NCBI GenBank assembly: GCA_964405975.1
Contig: CAYOPW010000043.1
Coordinates: 1 to 25,172, forward strand
DNA: 25,172 nt
Direction of reading: 5' to 3'
DNA from: Hyphomicrobium_A sp964405975
Lineage (GTDB): Bacteria; Pseudomonadota; Alphaproteobacteria; Rhizobiales; Hyphomicrobiaceae
This document shows positions 16,103 through 24,378 of the stretch, in pieces. Below the pieces are notes generated by a model that was not told the DNA's origin, did no database searches, and saw only the letters and a program-made list of their open reading frames with translations. How positions within the stretch are numbered: the first letter of the stretch is position 1; each line of letters begins with the position of its first letter. A program made the translations under genes and the position numbers.

Positions 16103-16116
16103 CAAGGCTTGATAAA
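16088..16116 (+). promoter_or_regulatory. Weak candidate promoter for cobU-cobO-cobQ
   Basis: TTGCGG (16088-16093) and GATAAA (16111-16116) are 17 bases apart. The -35 box is poor. If it is real, its -10 overlaps the -10 of the opposing cbtB promoter, and the leader would be only about 16 bases to the TTG at 16139. Confidence 0.22.
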
Positions 16117-16138
16117 GGTTCGATCCAAGGCTCGTCAA
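16109..16138 (-). promoter_or_regulatory. Probable sigma-70-type promoter for the cbtB operon
   Basis: On the minus strand, TTGACG (16133-16138) and TATCAA (16109-16114) are separated by 18 bases. Transcription would begin close to 16102, which is where the riboswitch aptamer starts. The placement supports the call; no experimental evidence exists. Confidence 0.55.
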
Positions 16139-16678
16139 TTGAATTCGCCGCGCATATCAGCAGGCCACCTGCCCCGTTTGACCCTTATTCTCGGCGGCGC
16201 GCGGTCGGGTAAGAGTCGGTACGCTGAGGAGATTCTGACCAAAGCGCCGCATCCATGGATCTATATTGCGACCGCACAGGCGCTCGACAACGAGATGGAG
16301 GCGCGTGTTACCGACCACAAAAAACGACGGGGCGAGAAATGGCGGACGGTTGAGGCGCCGCTCGACTTGCCAGAGGCAATTGCAAATCACGGAGCAGGCG
16401 GGCAACCTCTTCTGATCGATTGTCTAACGCTGTGGCTGAGCAACCTTCTACTCGCGACGAGAAATGTCGCTGAGGAAAGTGATCGCCTGCTTGCCGCGCT
16501 CGGCGAGGCCGATGGGCCGACCGTTGTTGTTTCAAATGAGGTTGGCTCAGGTATTGTGCCGGACAACCAACTCGCCCGCGCGTTTCGCGACGCCCAGGGT
16601 CAGCTCAATCAGCGCGTCGCTACAATTGCTGATCGTGTCGTGTTGGTGGCTGCGGGCCTTCCTCTGACACTGAAGTAG
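16139..16678 (+). CDS. cobU: Bifunctional adenosylcobinamide kinase / adenosylcobinamide-phosphate guanylyltransferase
   Basis: This enzyme (CobP in Pseudomonas denitrificans, CobU in Salmonella) phosphorylates adenosylcobinamide and then adds GMP. The 179-residue product has the P-loop GGARSGKS (residues 19-26), RYAEEI, YIATAQALDNEMEARVTDHKKRR near 40-62, PLLIDCLTLWLSNLL near 92 and VSNEVGSGIVPDNQLARAFRDAQG near 125-148, the full family pattern. No ATG or GTG precedes the P-loop in frame. The best start is TTG 16139-16141, with AAGG 8 bases upstream; TTG at 16088 or 16109 would give extensions with no support. It begins 37 bases from the riboswitch edge and heads the plus-strand set with cobO and cobQ. 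Confidence 0.9.
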   Translation: MNSPRISAGHLPRLTLILGGARSGKSRYAEEILTKAPHPWIYIATAQALDNEMEARVTDHKKRRGEKWRTVEAPLDLPEAIANHGAGGQPLLIDCLTLWLSNLLLATRNVAEESDRLLAALGEADGPTVVVSNEVGSGIVPDNQLARAFRDAQGQLNQRVATIADRVVLVAAGLPLTLK

Positions 16679-16703
16679 CGATTTGCAGTGAGGCAGAAAG
16701 GCA

Positions 16704-17315
16704 ATGGCGGAAAAGACCAAAGAGGTGGAGCGCCACAAATCCAAGATGGCAAATCGTAAAGCCGTTCAGGACGCGGAGGTTGCATCCAAGTCGATCGAAA
16801 AGGGTTTGCTGATCGTTCACACAGGCAAAGGCAAAGGCAAGTCGACCGCTGCGTTTGGGCTTCTACTGCGAGCACTGGGCCGCGGCTTGCGAGCTGGTGT
16901 GGTGCAATTCGGAAAGGGCGCCTGGGAGACAGGCGAGCGCAAAGCGATCGAAAAGTTTCCCGATTACGTCGTTTGGTACACGCTTGGTGAAGGGTTCACG
17001 TGGGAAACGCAGGATCGCGAACGTGACGTCGCAGCTGCCGAGCGCGCGTGGGCGAAGACTAAGGAGTTGATGGGCGATCCTTCGATTCGCCTTCTAATTC
17101 TTGACGAGCTCAACATCGCGCTGCGTTACGGTCACCTCGATCTGAAAGAGATCGTTGCAGGACTTACAGAACGGCGGCCGGATCTGCACATTGTCGTCAC
17201 GGGGCGCAATGCAAAGCCGGAGCTCATTGAGGCCGCTGATCTCGTGACCGAGATGAGCCTTGTAAAACATCACTTTTCGGCAGGTGTTAAGGCCCAAGAA
17301 GGCATCGAATTCTGA
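16704..17315 (+). CDS. cobO: Cob(I)yrinic acid a,c-diamide adenosyltransferase CobO
   Basis: CobO attaches the 5'-deoxyadenosyl group of ATP to cobalt(I) of the corrin ring. The 203-residue CobA/CobO-type protein has a charged N-terminal segment (EVERHKSKMANRK), the P-loop HTGKGKGKSTAA (about 39-50), VQFGKGAWETGER near 67, ILDELNIALRYGHL near 131 and VVTGRNAKPELIEAADLVTEM near 162. The length is normal. It lies 25 bases after cobU, and its TGA shares one base with the cobQ ATG (TGATG at 17313-17317), pointing to coupled translation. Confidence 0.95.
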   Translation: MAEKTKEVERHKSKMANRKAVQDAEVASKSIEKGLLIVHTGKGKGKSTAAFGLLLRALGRGLRAGVVQFGKGAWETGERKAIEKFPDYVVWYTLGEGFTWETQDRERDVAAAERAWAKTKELMGDPSIRLLILDELNIALRYGHLDLKEIVAGLTERRPDLHIVVTGRNAKPELIEAADLVTEMSLVKHHFSAGVKAQEGIEF

Positions 17316-18796
17316 TGCCGGCGAAAGCCATCATGTTCCAGGGCACGGGCTCTGACGTCGGCAAGTCGTTAGTCGTCGCCGGACTTGTACGTCACTTCAA
17401 GGCCCAAGGCATTCGCGTACGACCCTTCAAACCGCAGAATATGTCCAACAACGCCGCCGTGACTGTGGAAGGCGGCGAAATCGGTCGGGCGCAAGCGCTG
17501 CAGGCCCGCGCCGCTGGCGAGGCGCCAAGCGTGCACATGAACCCTGTGCTTCTAAAACCGCAAAGCGAGATCGGAGCCCAAGTGGTAATTCAGGGGCGCG
17601 TCATTGGAAACGCGAAGGCAGACGAATATCAGTCCTTGAAGCCGCAGCTCATGGACGCCGTGCTGGACAGTTTCGCCCGCATAAGTGCCGACTGCGACAT
17701 TGTTCTCGTCGAGGGGGCGGGATCTGCATCCGAGATCAATCTGCGAACGGGTGACATTGCCAACATGGGCTTTGCACGGGCCGCGGGCGTTCCGGTCGTT
17801 CTCATCGGCGACATTGACCGCGGCGGGGTCATTGCAAGCCTCGTTGGGACACAAGCCGTACTATCCAAGGACGATGCGGAAATGATCCGGGCCTTCATCG
17901 TCAACAAGTTTCGCGGCGACCCTTCACTCTTTGACGAGGGGATGACGCAAGTTGCCGAATTGACCAGCTGGCGGGGGCTTGGTCTTGTTCCCTTCTTTGA
18001 GGGAGCAGATCGTCTGCCAGCCGAGGACGTTTTGGGTCTCGACAAGGGGCACCAAGCCAAGCCAACGGCGAAAGTTCGCGTCGCCGTTCTTGCGTATCCG
18101 CGTATCTCGAACTTCGATGACTTCGACCCGCTCCGCCTCGAGCCCGGTCTGGACCTCGTGTTCGTGCAGCCAGGCTCTCCAATTCCCGGTGACGCTGCCC
18201 TGGTCATCCTTCCCGGCTCCAAAGCCACAATCGCCGATTTGGCAGCCGTTCGTGCGGCCGGTTGGGATATCGATTTGCAGGCTCACGTGCGTCGTGGCGG
18301 TCATGTTCTCGGTATCTGCGGCGGTTATCAAATGCTGGGCCGGACAATTTCAGATCCTCACGGCGTCGAAGGTTCGGTCACGGTCACGGAGGGACTTCGG
18401 CTTTTAGACATTGAAACGCAAATCTCGACGGAGAAGCTTCTGGTCGAGGTTTCCGGTCAGAGCGCCGGGGACGGCATACCTTTCAAGGGGTATGAAATGC
18501 ATGTCGGCCGAAGCACGGGGCCAGACTGCCAGCGGCCTGTCCTCGAATTTACCGACGGCCGCGTCGATGGCGCGGCCAGTAGCAACGGGCGCGTCATGGG
18601 TTGCCACGTGCATGGGCTGTTTTCTGATGATCGCCAGCGCAGCCTCTGGATGAAGCGTGCCGGCGCTGGGAGCGCTACCGTCGCATACGAGAACGAGATC
18701 GAGTCAACGCTTGATGCGCTTGGCCAGCACATGGGCCGTCACATCGATTGCGATGCTCTCTTAGCAATCGTGCGCAAGCCGCAACTCAAAAGCTGA
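17315..18796 (+). CDS. cobQ: Cobyric acid synthase CobQ
   Basis: CobQ makes the four remaining side-chain amides (b, d, e, g) of adenosylcobyrinic a,c-diamide with glutamine and ATP. The 493-residue protein begins MPAKAIMFQGTGSDVGKS, the ATP-binding loop of this family, then shows RPFKPQNMSNN, EGAGSASEINLR, DIDRGGVIASLVG, and a C-terminal class I amidotransferase-like domain with Cys near 335 (LGICGGYQM), KGYEMHVG near 392 and the His motif GCHVHGLF near 430. Length is typical. Its end overlaps the convergent cobD by 11 bases (18786-18796). Confidence 0.95.
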   Translation: MPAKAIMFQGTGSDVGKSLVVAGLVRHFKAQGIRVRPFKPQNMSNNAAVTVEGGEIGRAQALQARAAGEAPSVHMNPVLLKPQSEIGAQVVIQGRVIGNAKADEYQSLKPQLMDAVLDSFARISADCDIVLVEGAGSASEINLRTGDIANMGFARAAGVPVVLIGDIDRGGVIASLVGTQAVLSKDDAEMIRAFIVNKFRGDPSLFDEGMTQVAELTSWRGLGLVPFFEGADRLPAEDVLGLDKGHQAKPTAKVRVAVLAYPRISNFDDFDPLRLEPGLDLVFVQPGSPIPGDAALVILPGSKATIADLAAVRAAGWDIDLQAHVRRGGHVLGICGGYQMLGRTISDPHGVEGSVTVTEGLRLLDIETQISTEKLLVEVSGQSAGDGIPFKGYEMHVGRSTGPDCQRPVLEFTDGRVDGAASSNGRVMGCHVHGLFSDDRQRSLWMKRAGAGSATVAYENEIESTLDALGQHMGRHIDCDALLAIVRKPQLKS

Positions 18797-19757
18797 GGGC
18801 GACGGCAAGCAGTGCGACGACTGCGGCTTGTATCGTGCACGCCGTTCGATAAAGCTTGAGGGCGCGGCGGATGTCTTCGGGACCGGCGTCGGTGCGGCCG
18901 TCGCCCATCCAATAATCCTCCAACAATCTTCCATCATAAACGCGCGGGCCGGCAAGCATTAAGCCGAGCGCGCCCGCCATGGCGGCCTCGGGCCAACCGG
19001 CATTCGGCGAGCGATGCCGGCGCGCATCGCGACGAACGGCTTCTATGGCGCCGCGCCCCGTTGCGGTCGAGGAAAGATACGCGGCTGCAGCGATCCACAA
19101 CGCTGAGAGCCGCGAGGCGGGAAGATTGACGAGGTCATCAAGACGAGCAGCGGCCCAACCGAATGCCAAATGGCGGCGGCTTCTATGACCGATCATGCTG
19201 TCAGCGGTATTGATCGTCTTGTAGAGTGCGGCACCAGGCAGCCCCCCAACAACCAACCAAAAAACGGGCGCGGTCACGCCATCTGAAAGGTTTTCCGCAA
19301 GGCTTTCAATGGCCGCACGGCTAACGCCGGCCTTGTCCAGTGAACTTGGGTCCCGGCCGACGATTTTCGCCACCGCAATGCGGGCACTCTCAAGGTCTCG
19401 ATGTCCCAGCGCATCAGCTACGGCACTTACATGTGCGCGAAGACTATGCTGCGCTATTAGTGAACTTGCTGCAAACGCCAAGAGAAGAAGGTCCAGGGGC
19501 GCTGGCAAAATGCGATAAGTCAAGAACGTCAAAGCAAGGCTTGCGAGCGCTGTGACTGCGAGGCACAAGGCAATCGTAGCGGTCCCGTTTATGCACCTGC
19601 GCCGTAACGAAAGCCGCTCAACGTTCCAAGCCTGATCGCACCATGCTATCAGCCTGCCGATCCAACTCACCGGATGGCCAATGGCGCGATACAACCAATG
19701 CGGATATCCGATCACGGATTCAAAGGCCAATGCGATGAGTGCGAGTAAAGCGTACAT
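18786..19757 (-). CDS. cobD: Adenosylcobinamide-phosphate synthase CobD (CbiB)
   Basis: CobD/CbiB joins the aminopropanol (phosphate) arm to adenosylcobyric acid and is an inner-membrane protein. The 323-residue product has ESVIGYPHWLYRAIGHPVSWIGRLI at residues 13-37, hydrophobic segments near 55-80 and 85-105, SLAENLSDGVTAPVFWLVVGG near 153-173 and NTADSMIGH near 183, then NLPASRLSALWIAAA near 212 and a closing hydrophobic helix. These match the family throughout. It is transcribed towards cobQ and divergently from cobC, with 41 bases between start codons; CobC supplies the aminopropanol phosphate that CobD uses. Confidence 0.94.
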   Translation of the reverse strand: MYALLALIALAFESVIGYPHWLYRAIGHPVSWIGRLIAWCDQAWNVERLSLRRRCINGTATIALCLAVTALASLALTFLTYRILPAPLDLLLLAFAASSLIAQHSLRAHVSAVADALGHRDLESARIAVAKIVGRDPSSLDKAGVSRAAIESLAENLSDGVTAPVFWLVVGGLPGAALYKTINTADSMIGHRSRRHLAFGWAAARLDDLVNLPASRLSALWIAAAAYLSSTATGRGAIEAVRRDARRHRSPNAGWPEAAMAGALGLMLAGPRVYDGRLLEDYWMGDGRTDAGPEDIRRALKLYRTACTIQAAVVALLAVALSF

Positions 19758-19798
19758 GACGTCTCGATCCGGGCAGCGGCAGGTGGGAGCGTGCTAGC

Positions 19799-20815
19799 AT
19801 GGCTTTGACGCTACCGGAAACGGTCCTGCACGGCGGCGACCTCGATGCGGCACGCCAACAATTTCCTAAAGCACCTGAGCCTTGGATAGACTTGTCGACG
19901 GGGATTAATCCCCAAGCTTATCTTTTGCCGAAACTTTCTCCGGATACATGGTCGCGCCTTCCACAAAAATCGGACGAGTGGGCACTGCGCGAAATTGCAG
20001 CCGGGCACTATGGCGCTGCCGAACCTGCGATGATCGTGCCCGCGCCTGGCGCACAGTCGCTCATTCAGATCATTCCTCGCCTCCGCGGCCAGTCTAGAGT
20101 TGCGATTTTAGGCCCGACTTACGGTGAACACGCTGCTGCGTGGGCACGCGAAGGGCATGAAACGATCGAAATTGAGGACTTTTCGGAAGCGAATTCGTCA
20201 AACATTATTGTTGTGGTCAACCCCGACAATCCAACGGGTCGCATGGTAACTCCTGATACGCTTTGCAGCGTTGCAGGTACGCTTGCTCTTCGCGACGGGC
20301 TTTTGGTGGTCGACGAGGCTTTTGCCGACGTTATGCCGGACGGCACCAGCATCGTTTCGCAACTGCCGCCGGCAACCATCGTGCTGCGATCTTTTGGCAA
20401 GGCTTATGGTCTTGCCGGCGTGCGCCTTGGCTTTGCTGTCGCGAACAAAGATATGGCTTGCCTGCTCGGGGATCGTCTCGGTCCCTGGGCCGTTTCCGGA
20501 CCTGCGTTGGCAATCGGCAAGGCAGCCTTGGCTGACAAGGATTGGCTTAGGCTATCGTGCAAGAGGCTAGAGAAGGATAGTCAAAGGCTGGATGCCATGC
20601 TGGTTGACGCCGGCTGCACTATCGCCGGAGGCACGCCGCTCTTTCGGCTCGTGGCCCATCCCAACGCCCAAGGCATTGCAGAGACGTTGGGGGAGCACGG
20701 TATCTATGTGCGCAGATTTCCCCAACAGCCAACATGGTTGCGTTTAGGCCTGCCTGGGCCGGAACAAGCGTGGCAGCGCCTGGAACAGGCGCTCCGCGCC
20801 GCGTCCGCTGAGTAA
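19799..20815 (+). CDS. cobC: L-threonine-O-3-phosphate decarboxylase CobC
   Basis: This PLP enzyme provides (R)-1-amino-2-propanol O-2-phosphate for the nucleotide loop; it is CobC in Pseudomonas denitrificans and CobD in Salmonella. The 338-residue class I/II aminotransferase-fold protein has HGGDLDAARQQFP near 11, DLSTGINPQAY near 31, PGAQSLIQIIPRL near 83, NPDNPTGR near 141, VVDEAFADV near 170 and the PLP lysine at about 201 in SFGKAYGLAGVRLG. GGGAG lies 9-10 bases before the ATG. Its stop lies 21 bases from the end of the convergent cobS, with no clear terminator between them. Confidence 0.93.
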   Translation: MALTLPETVLHGGDLDAARQQFPKAPEPWIDLSTGINPQAYLLPKLSPDTWSRLPQKSDEWALREIAAGHYGAAEPAMIVPAPGAQSLIQIIPRLRGQSRVAILGPTYGEHAAAWAREGHETIEIEDFSEANSSNIIVVVNPDNPTGRMVTPDTLCSVAGTLALRDGLLVVDEAFADVMPDGTSIVSQLPPATIVLRSFGKAYGLAGVRLGFAVANKDMACLLGDRLGPWAVSGPALAIGKAALADKDWLRLSCKRLEKDSQRLDAMLVDAGCTIAGGTPLFRLVAHPNAQGIAETLGEHGIYVRRFPQQPTWLRLGLPGPEQAWQRLEQALRAASAE

Positions 20816-20836
20816 GTGTACGGCAGGTATCGCAAT

Positions 20837-21568
20837 TCACGAGAACGCTGTGCCCGCTACGATAAGGAATAGGAGTGCTGTCTCCATCACCTCAATGCTG
20901 GCTCCGAGGCAGTCCCCGGTCAATCCGCCGAGCTGGTACTTCCAGTAAGCGGCGATGATGAAAACGATCACGAGCGCTCCAATGAGGACGGGGCCCAACC
21001 ATGCGCTGATCAACGTGAGCGCAATACCGTACACGGCAACACCTGTACTATTGATTTCCCGAGAGAAGCGCTCGCCCAGTCCCCGCGATAAGGGTGGGAG
21101 CATCAAGCTCCACGCGAGCGGCCCCCACCGTGCCCACACAGGCACAAGAATGAGTGCAAGCAACATCTGCGATTGCGGGATTTGGGAAAGTAGTACCAGT
21201 TTGGCCATCAGCAGCAGCGCAATCACGATCACGCCATTGGTGCCGACGTGCGGGTCATGCATGACTTCGACAAAGCGCGCAGGGGAGCGATGGGCCGCGC
21301 CAAGCGCGTCCGCGACGTCTGCCAGCCCATCTAGATGCAAACCGCCTGTGATCCAAACCCATACGAGGACGCCGAGAAATGCGCCGATCCAAGGCGAGGC
21401 GTGGCCCCCTATCCAGACGGCAGCAGTGACTCCAACACCAATAATCGCCCCCACGACGGGAAACCACACCGCTGAACGCGAAAGATCAGCCGGCTCAGAA
21501 TCACTCACGCGCGGTGCTGGTAACCGGGTGAGAAACTGCAACGCGTCAATGAAGCGTCGATACGTCAT
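20837..21568 (-). CDS. cobS: Adenosylcobinamide-GDP ribazoletransferase (cobalamin synthase)
   Basis: This membrane enzyme (CobS, or CobV in Pseudomonas denitrificans usage) condenses adenosylcobinamide-GDP with alpha-ribazole (phosphate) to finish the cofactor. The 243-residue product has LQFLTRLPAP (residues about 11-20), SAVWFPVVGAIIGVGV near 32, the acidic motif GGLHLDGLADVADALGA near 75-91 and DPHVGTNGVI near 106, plus several hydrophobic segments. It is not the AAA+ cobaltochelatase subunit that shares the name CobS. Its start overlaps the stop of the phosphatase gene in an ATGA (21565-21568). Confidence 0.94.
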   Translation of the reverse strand: MTYRRFIDALQFLTRLPAPRVSDSEPADLSRSAVWFPVVGAIIGVGVTAAVWIGGHASPWIGAFLGVLVWVWITGGLHLDGLADVADALGAAHRSPARFVEVMHDPHVGTNGVIVIALLLMAKLVLLSQIPQSQMLLALILVPVWARWGPLAWSLMLPPLSRGLGERFSREINSTGVAVYGIALTLISAWLGPVLIGALVIVFIIAAYWKYQLGGLTGDCLGASIEVMETALLFLIVAGTAFS

Positions 21569-22164
21569 GCCTGGACAATCTCGACAATCTCACCCCAAAA
21601 CGATGCCTCTGTACTGGATTCTACGCGTAGGGTGACACGCGTGCCATGGTCGATTCTCAGTGCCCAAAGCGCATTGAAGGGCATGGCGCAGGCCAAATTT
21701 AGCACGGCGCGGATGGGGCCTCCGTGCGTGACCACGAGTACATTCTCTGCGCTTCTTTTTCCAACGAGCCGGTCCAGCGCGCGGGCAATTCGCGCTTGAA
21801 GATCCTGCCAGTTCTCGCCATTGGGTGGCCCGGGTGCTTGTGAGCTTCGATAGAGCGCGGCGAGCAGCTCTGCAATTTTGCCATCGGCATTCAAATCGCT
21901 GATCGGCCGCCCATCCCAATCACCGAAGTCCAGTTCGGACCAATCGGCATCTATGGCTAACTCGAGATGGCGCTCTCGAGCCAAATTTTCTGCAGGTTCG
22001 CGCGCTCTGCGCAGTGGCGATGAGACGACTGCGGACCACTCTCGGCCTGAGGTCTGACGCTCAAACTGTTTCCAGCCGGCTGCCGATAAGGCGCTGTCGG
22101 TGCGACCAAGAAGGAGGCCTGGGTGATCGGGCTCGCCGTGGCGTATGAGATCGATCAGCGGCAT
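21565..22164 (-). CDS. Histidine phosphatase, probable alpha-ribazole phosphatase
   Basis: The 199-residue protein is a histidine phosphatase: LIRHGEP with the phospho-acceptor His 9, SSPLRRARE near 48, SELDFGDWDG with the acid Glu 77, and VTHGGPIR with His 147. Between cobT and cobS it most likely dephosphorylates alpha-ribazole 5'-phosphate (or the equivalent cobalamin 5'-phosphate), the role of Salmonella CobC. I leave the symbol empty because cobC is used above for an unrelated enzyme. It overlaps cobT by 10 bases and cobS by 4, so the three are a tight transcription unit. Substrate is inferred from position. Confidence 0.85.
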   Translation of the reverse strand: MPLIDLIRHGEPDHPGLLLGRTDSALSAAGWKQFERQTSGREWSAVVSSPLRRAREPAENLARERHLELAIDADWSELDFGDWDGRPISDLNADGKIAELLAALYRSSQAPGPPNGENWQDLQARIARALDRLVGKRSAENVLVVTHGGPIRAVLNLACAMPFNALWALRIDHGTRVTLRVESSTEASFWGEIVEIVQA

Positions 22165-23219
22165 GGTTCGCGCCCGTCGACGCGGGCCTCATCAAACGTC
22201 GCCATTTGCGAATGCAGGACGCACGCTAGCCGTAGAATTGGGAGTGCGATTGCCGCGCCAGAGCCCTCGCCCAGCCGAAGTCCGAGATCAAGAATAGGGT
22301 CCGTCTCGAGTTCATCTAAAACGATGCGATGACCCGGTTCGGCGGAACGATGGGAAAAGAGAAGCCAGGGCCGGCATGATGAATTCAAGCGAACGGCGAC
22401 AAGCGCGGCCACAGACACAATGAAACCGTCTATCAGAACGGGCACCCGCTGCTGCGCCGAGGCAATTATTGCGCCCACCAGGGCGGCAATTTCCAAACCA
22501 CCAACGCAACGCAACGCGTCGAGCGGTTTGGTTCCAGACGGCTTCAGTTCATGTTTGTCGAGGGCCGCCGCAATCACTTTACTCTTATGGACCACACCCG
22601 GTGCATCAAGGCCCGCTCCGGCACCGGCGAGATCGCTTGATTGCTGGTCAAGCAGCGCCGCTGCAACGGCCGCAGCCGACGTCGTATTTCCAATCCCCAT
22701 ATCGCCCAGAATAATGAGATCGGCGCTGCTCTTGATGGCGCGCATTGCTGCACGTCGTCCGGCATCAATTGCAAAAGCCATTTCCTCATGCGTCATTGCT
22801 GGTTCGCAAGAAAAATCGCGTGTCGCGCAGCGCGGCTTATCGGTCACGACGCCGGGAATCTCGGTCGCAGCAAGCGTTCCGGCATCGATCACATGCAATG
22901 GACAACCGAGCTCGCGCGCAAGGACCGAGATTGCGGCACCGCCGTTTGCAAAATTGTGCAGCATTTGCACGGTCACGGAAGCCGGAAAGGCCGATATGCC
23001 TTGCGCTGTAATCCCATGATCGGCAGCGAACAGCAATATTGGGGCCGTTGTGGCGCTCGGCCGTTCAGTTTGCTGAAGTGCTGCAAGCTGGGCGGCCAAG
23101 CGTTCTAGTGCGCCGAGCGATCCTGGCGGCTTTGTCAGTGATGCCTGGCGCGCCTCGGCTGCAGCGGCGTGGCTGCGAGACGGAAGCTGACATGGAGCCG
23201 TTATCCATTCCTCGATCAC
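22155..23219 (-). CDS. cobT: Nicotinate-nucleotide:dimethylbenzimidazole phosphoribosyltransferase
   Basis: CobT (CobU in Pseudomonas denitrificans) converts nicotinate mononucleotide and dimethylbenzimidazole into alpha-ribazole phosphate. The protein has KPPGSLGALERLA near 30, LLFAADHGITAQGISAFP near 62, GDMGIGNTTSAAAV near 163-176, VGGLEIAALVGAI near 238 and the catalytic Glu at about 318 in RLGEGSGAA. The open frame begins with TTG 23246; I prefer GTG 23217-23219 (354 residues) because AAAGG lies about 7 bases upstream, but the longer start remains possible. The base is supplied by BluB at the far left of the cluster. Confidence 0.92.
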   Translation of the reverse strand: MIEEWITAPCQLPSRSHAAAAEARQASLTKPPGSLGALERLAAQLAALQQTERPSATTAPILLFAADHGITAQGISAFPASVTVQMLHNFANGGAAISVLARELGCPLHVIDAGTLAATEIPGVVTDKPRCATRDFSCEPAMTHEEMAFAIDAGRRAAMRAIKSSADLIILGDMGIGNTTSAAAVAAALLDQQSSDLAGAGAGLDAPGVVHKSKVIAAALDKHELKPSGTKPLDALRCVGGLEIAALVGAIIASAQQRVPVLIDGFIVSVAALVAVRLNSSCRPWLLFSHRSAEPGHRIVLDELETDPILDLGLRLGEGSGAAIALPILRLACVLHSQMATFDEARVDGREPCR

Positions 23220-23270
23220 GTCGGCGCCTTTCGCTCCTGCCAGCAAACACGTCGTGGACTATTCTTGGCA

Positions 23271-23300
23271 TTGACGGGGCCGGACCGGTTTTCCCGTAAT
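23271..23300 (+). promoter_or_regulatory. Candidate promoter for cobF
   Basis: TTGACG (23271-23276) and CGTAAT (23295-23300) are 18 bases apart, placed between the divergent cobT and cobF. The leader to the cobF ATG would be about 80 bases. No riboswitch landmarks are visible in it. Confidence 0.35.
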
Positions 23301-23389
23301 GTTCCGCCGTGCTAGGTGACGTGCTGCCAATGGCGACCCCTGTCGCCCGACCGGACGGTTCGTATGCTCTCAAACAGAAGTTTGCAATC

Positions 23390-24145
23390 ATGAAGAAGGT
23401 CTTAGTTATAGGGATTGGCGCAGGCGACCCCGATTACATGACAATCCAAGCGATTAACGCGCTCAATAGAGTCGATGTGTTCTTTGTGTTCGAGAAGGGC
23501 GAGGAAAAGGACGACCTCGTTAGATTGCGCAAAGAGATCTGCGATCGCTTCATCAAAGACCGCCAGTACCGGTTCGTCACGGTACGCAGCCCGGTTCGCG
23601 ACACGACGACCGCCTCCTACAAGGCTGGCGTACAATCATGGCATCAGGAGAGGGCGGAGCTGCTCAAGTCCTTTCTCAAAGACGAGGTCCACGAGGGAGA
23701 ATGCGCAGCCTTTCTAACTTGGGGTGATCCCACTTTGTATGACAGCACGCTTCGTATTCTGCAGAACGTACGTGGCGACGATTCGCTGGAGTTTGATTAC
23801 GAGATCATTCCTGGCATTAGCAGTATTCAGGCATTGGCCGCGCGGCACAAAATTGCGCTGAATACGATCGGCGAATCAATCCACGTCACGACCGGGCGCA
23901 AAATTACCGAGGGGCTGCCTGACTCAGATAGCATCGTCGTGATGCTTGATTCAGGAGAAGGTCTGAAAGCCACGGAAGATGAAGACGTCGAGATCTATTG
24001 GGGTGCCTACCTCGGCACGGAATACGAGATTCTCATCTCCGGAAAAATGAGCGAGGTTGCGGACGACATTCAGCGCATTCGCAAGCAAGCAAGGGCGGAG
24101 CGAGGTTGGATTATGGATACCTATCTTCTGAGACGTAACGCCTAG
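23390..24145 (+). CDS. cobF: Precorrin-6A synthase (deacetylating) CobF
   Basis: CobF methylates C1 of precorrin-5 and removes the extruded acetyl group, a step specific to the aerobic pathway. From ATG 23390 the protein has 251 residues: KKVLVIGIGAGDPDYMTIQA at the start, VDVFFVFEKGEEKDDLV near 26, FLTWGDPTLYDST near 108, EIIPGISSIQALAARHKIALN near 139 and a C-terminal RGWIMDTYLLR. The upstream part of the open frame (from 23309) is non-conserved, so the internal ATG is chosen although its ribosome binding site is weak (AGAAG). It is separated from the other methylase genes, at the right end of the cluster. Confidence 0.93.
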   Translation: MKKVLVIGIGAGDPDYMTIQAINALNRVDVFFVFEKGEEKDDLVRLRKEICDRFIKDRQYRFVTVRSPVRDTTTASYKAGVQSWHQERAELLKSFLKDEVHEGECAAFLTWGDPTLYDSTLRILQNVRGDDSLEFDYEIIPGISSIQALAARHKIALNTIGESIHVTTGRKITEGLPDSDSIVVMLDSGEGLKATEDEDVEIYWGAYLGTEYEILISGKMSEVADDIQRIRKQARAERGWIMDTYLLRRNA

Positions 24146-24378
24146 ATTTTCCGGCAATCGCAATTTCACAGTTCTACGTTACGAATTGCCCGGCTTTTGA
24201 GCGCGGTGCTCGTTGCTTGGGCGAACGCGCCGGCAATCTGAACGTTTCTGCAAACTTAGAAGTGGATAACGTGTTCAGAGCTGTTCGGTTAGGCAGCAGG
24301 GACTTACGCGCCCATGTTAACAAGAATTCTGTTGTATGGCGTATTCAAGTAACCCTATCAGTAGAGTGAGAAATAGTC

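Noticed and set aside
23220..23389. Second cobalamin riboswitch between cobT and cobF
   Set aside because: None of the aptamer boxes (B12 box, GCAACTG, GGCGAGCC) are present; only a candidate promoter is seen.
24146..24378. Gene or terminator between cobF and the small Q/N-rich gene
   Set aside because: No open frame with coding character and no good stem followed by T residues; short CCGGCAATC repeats seem incidental.
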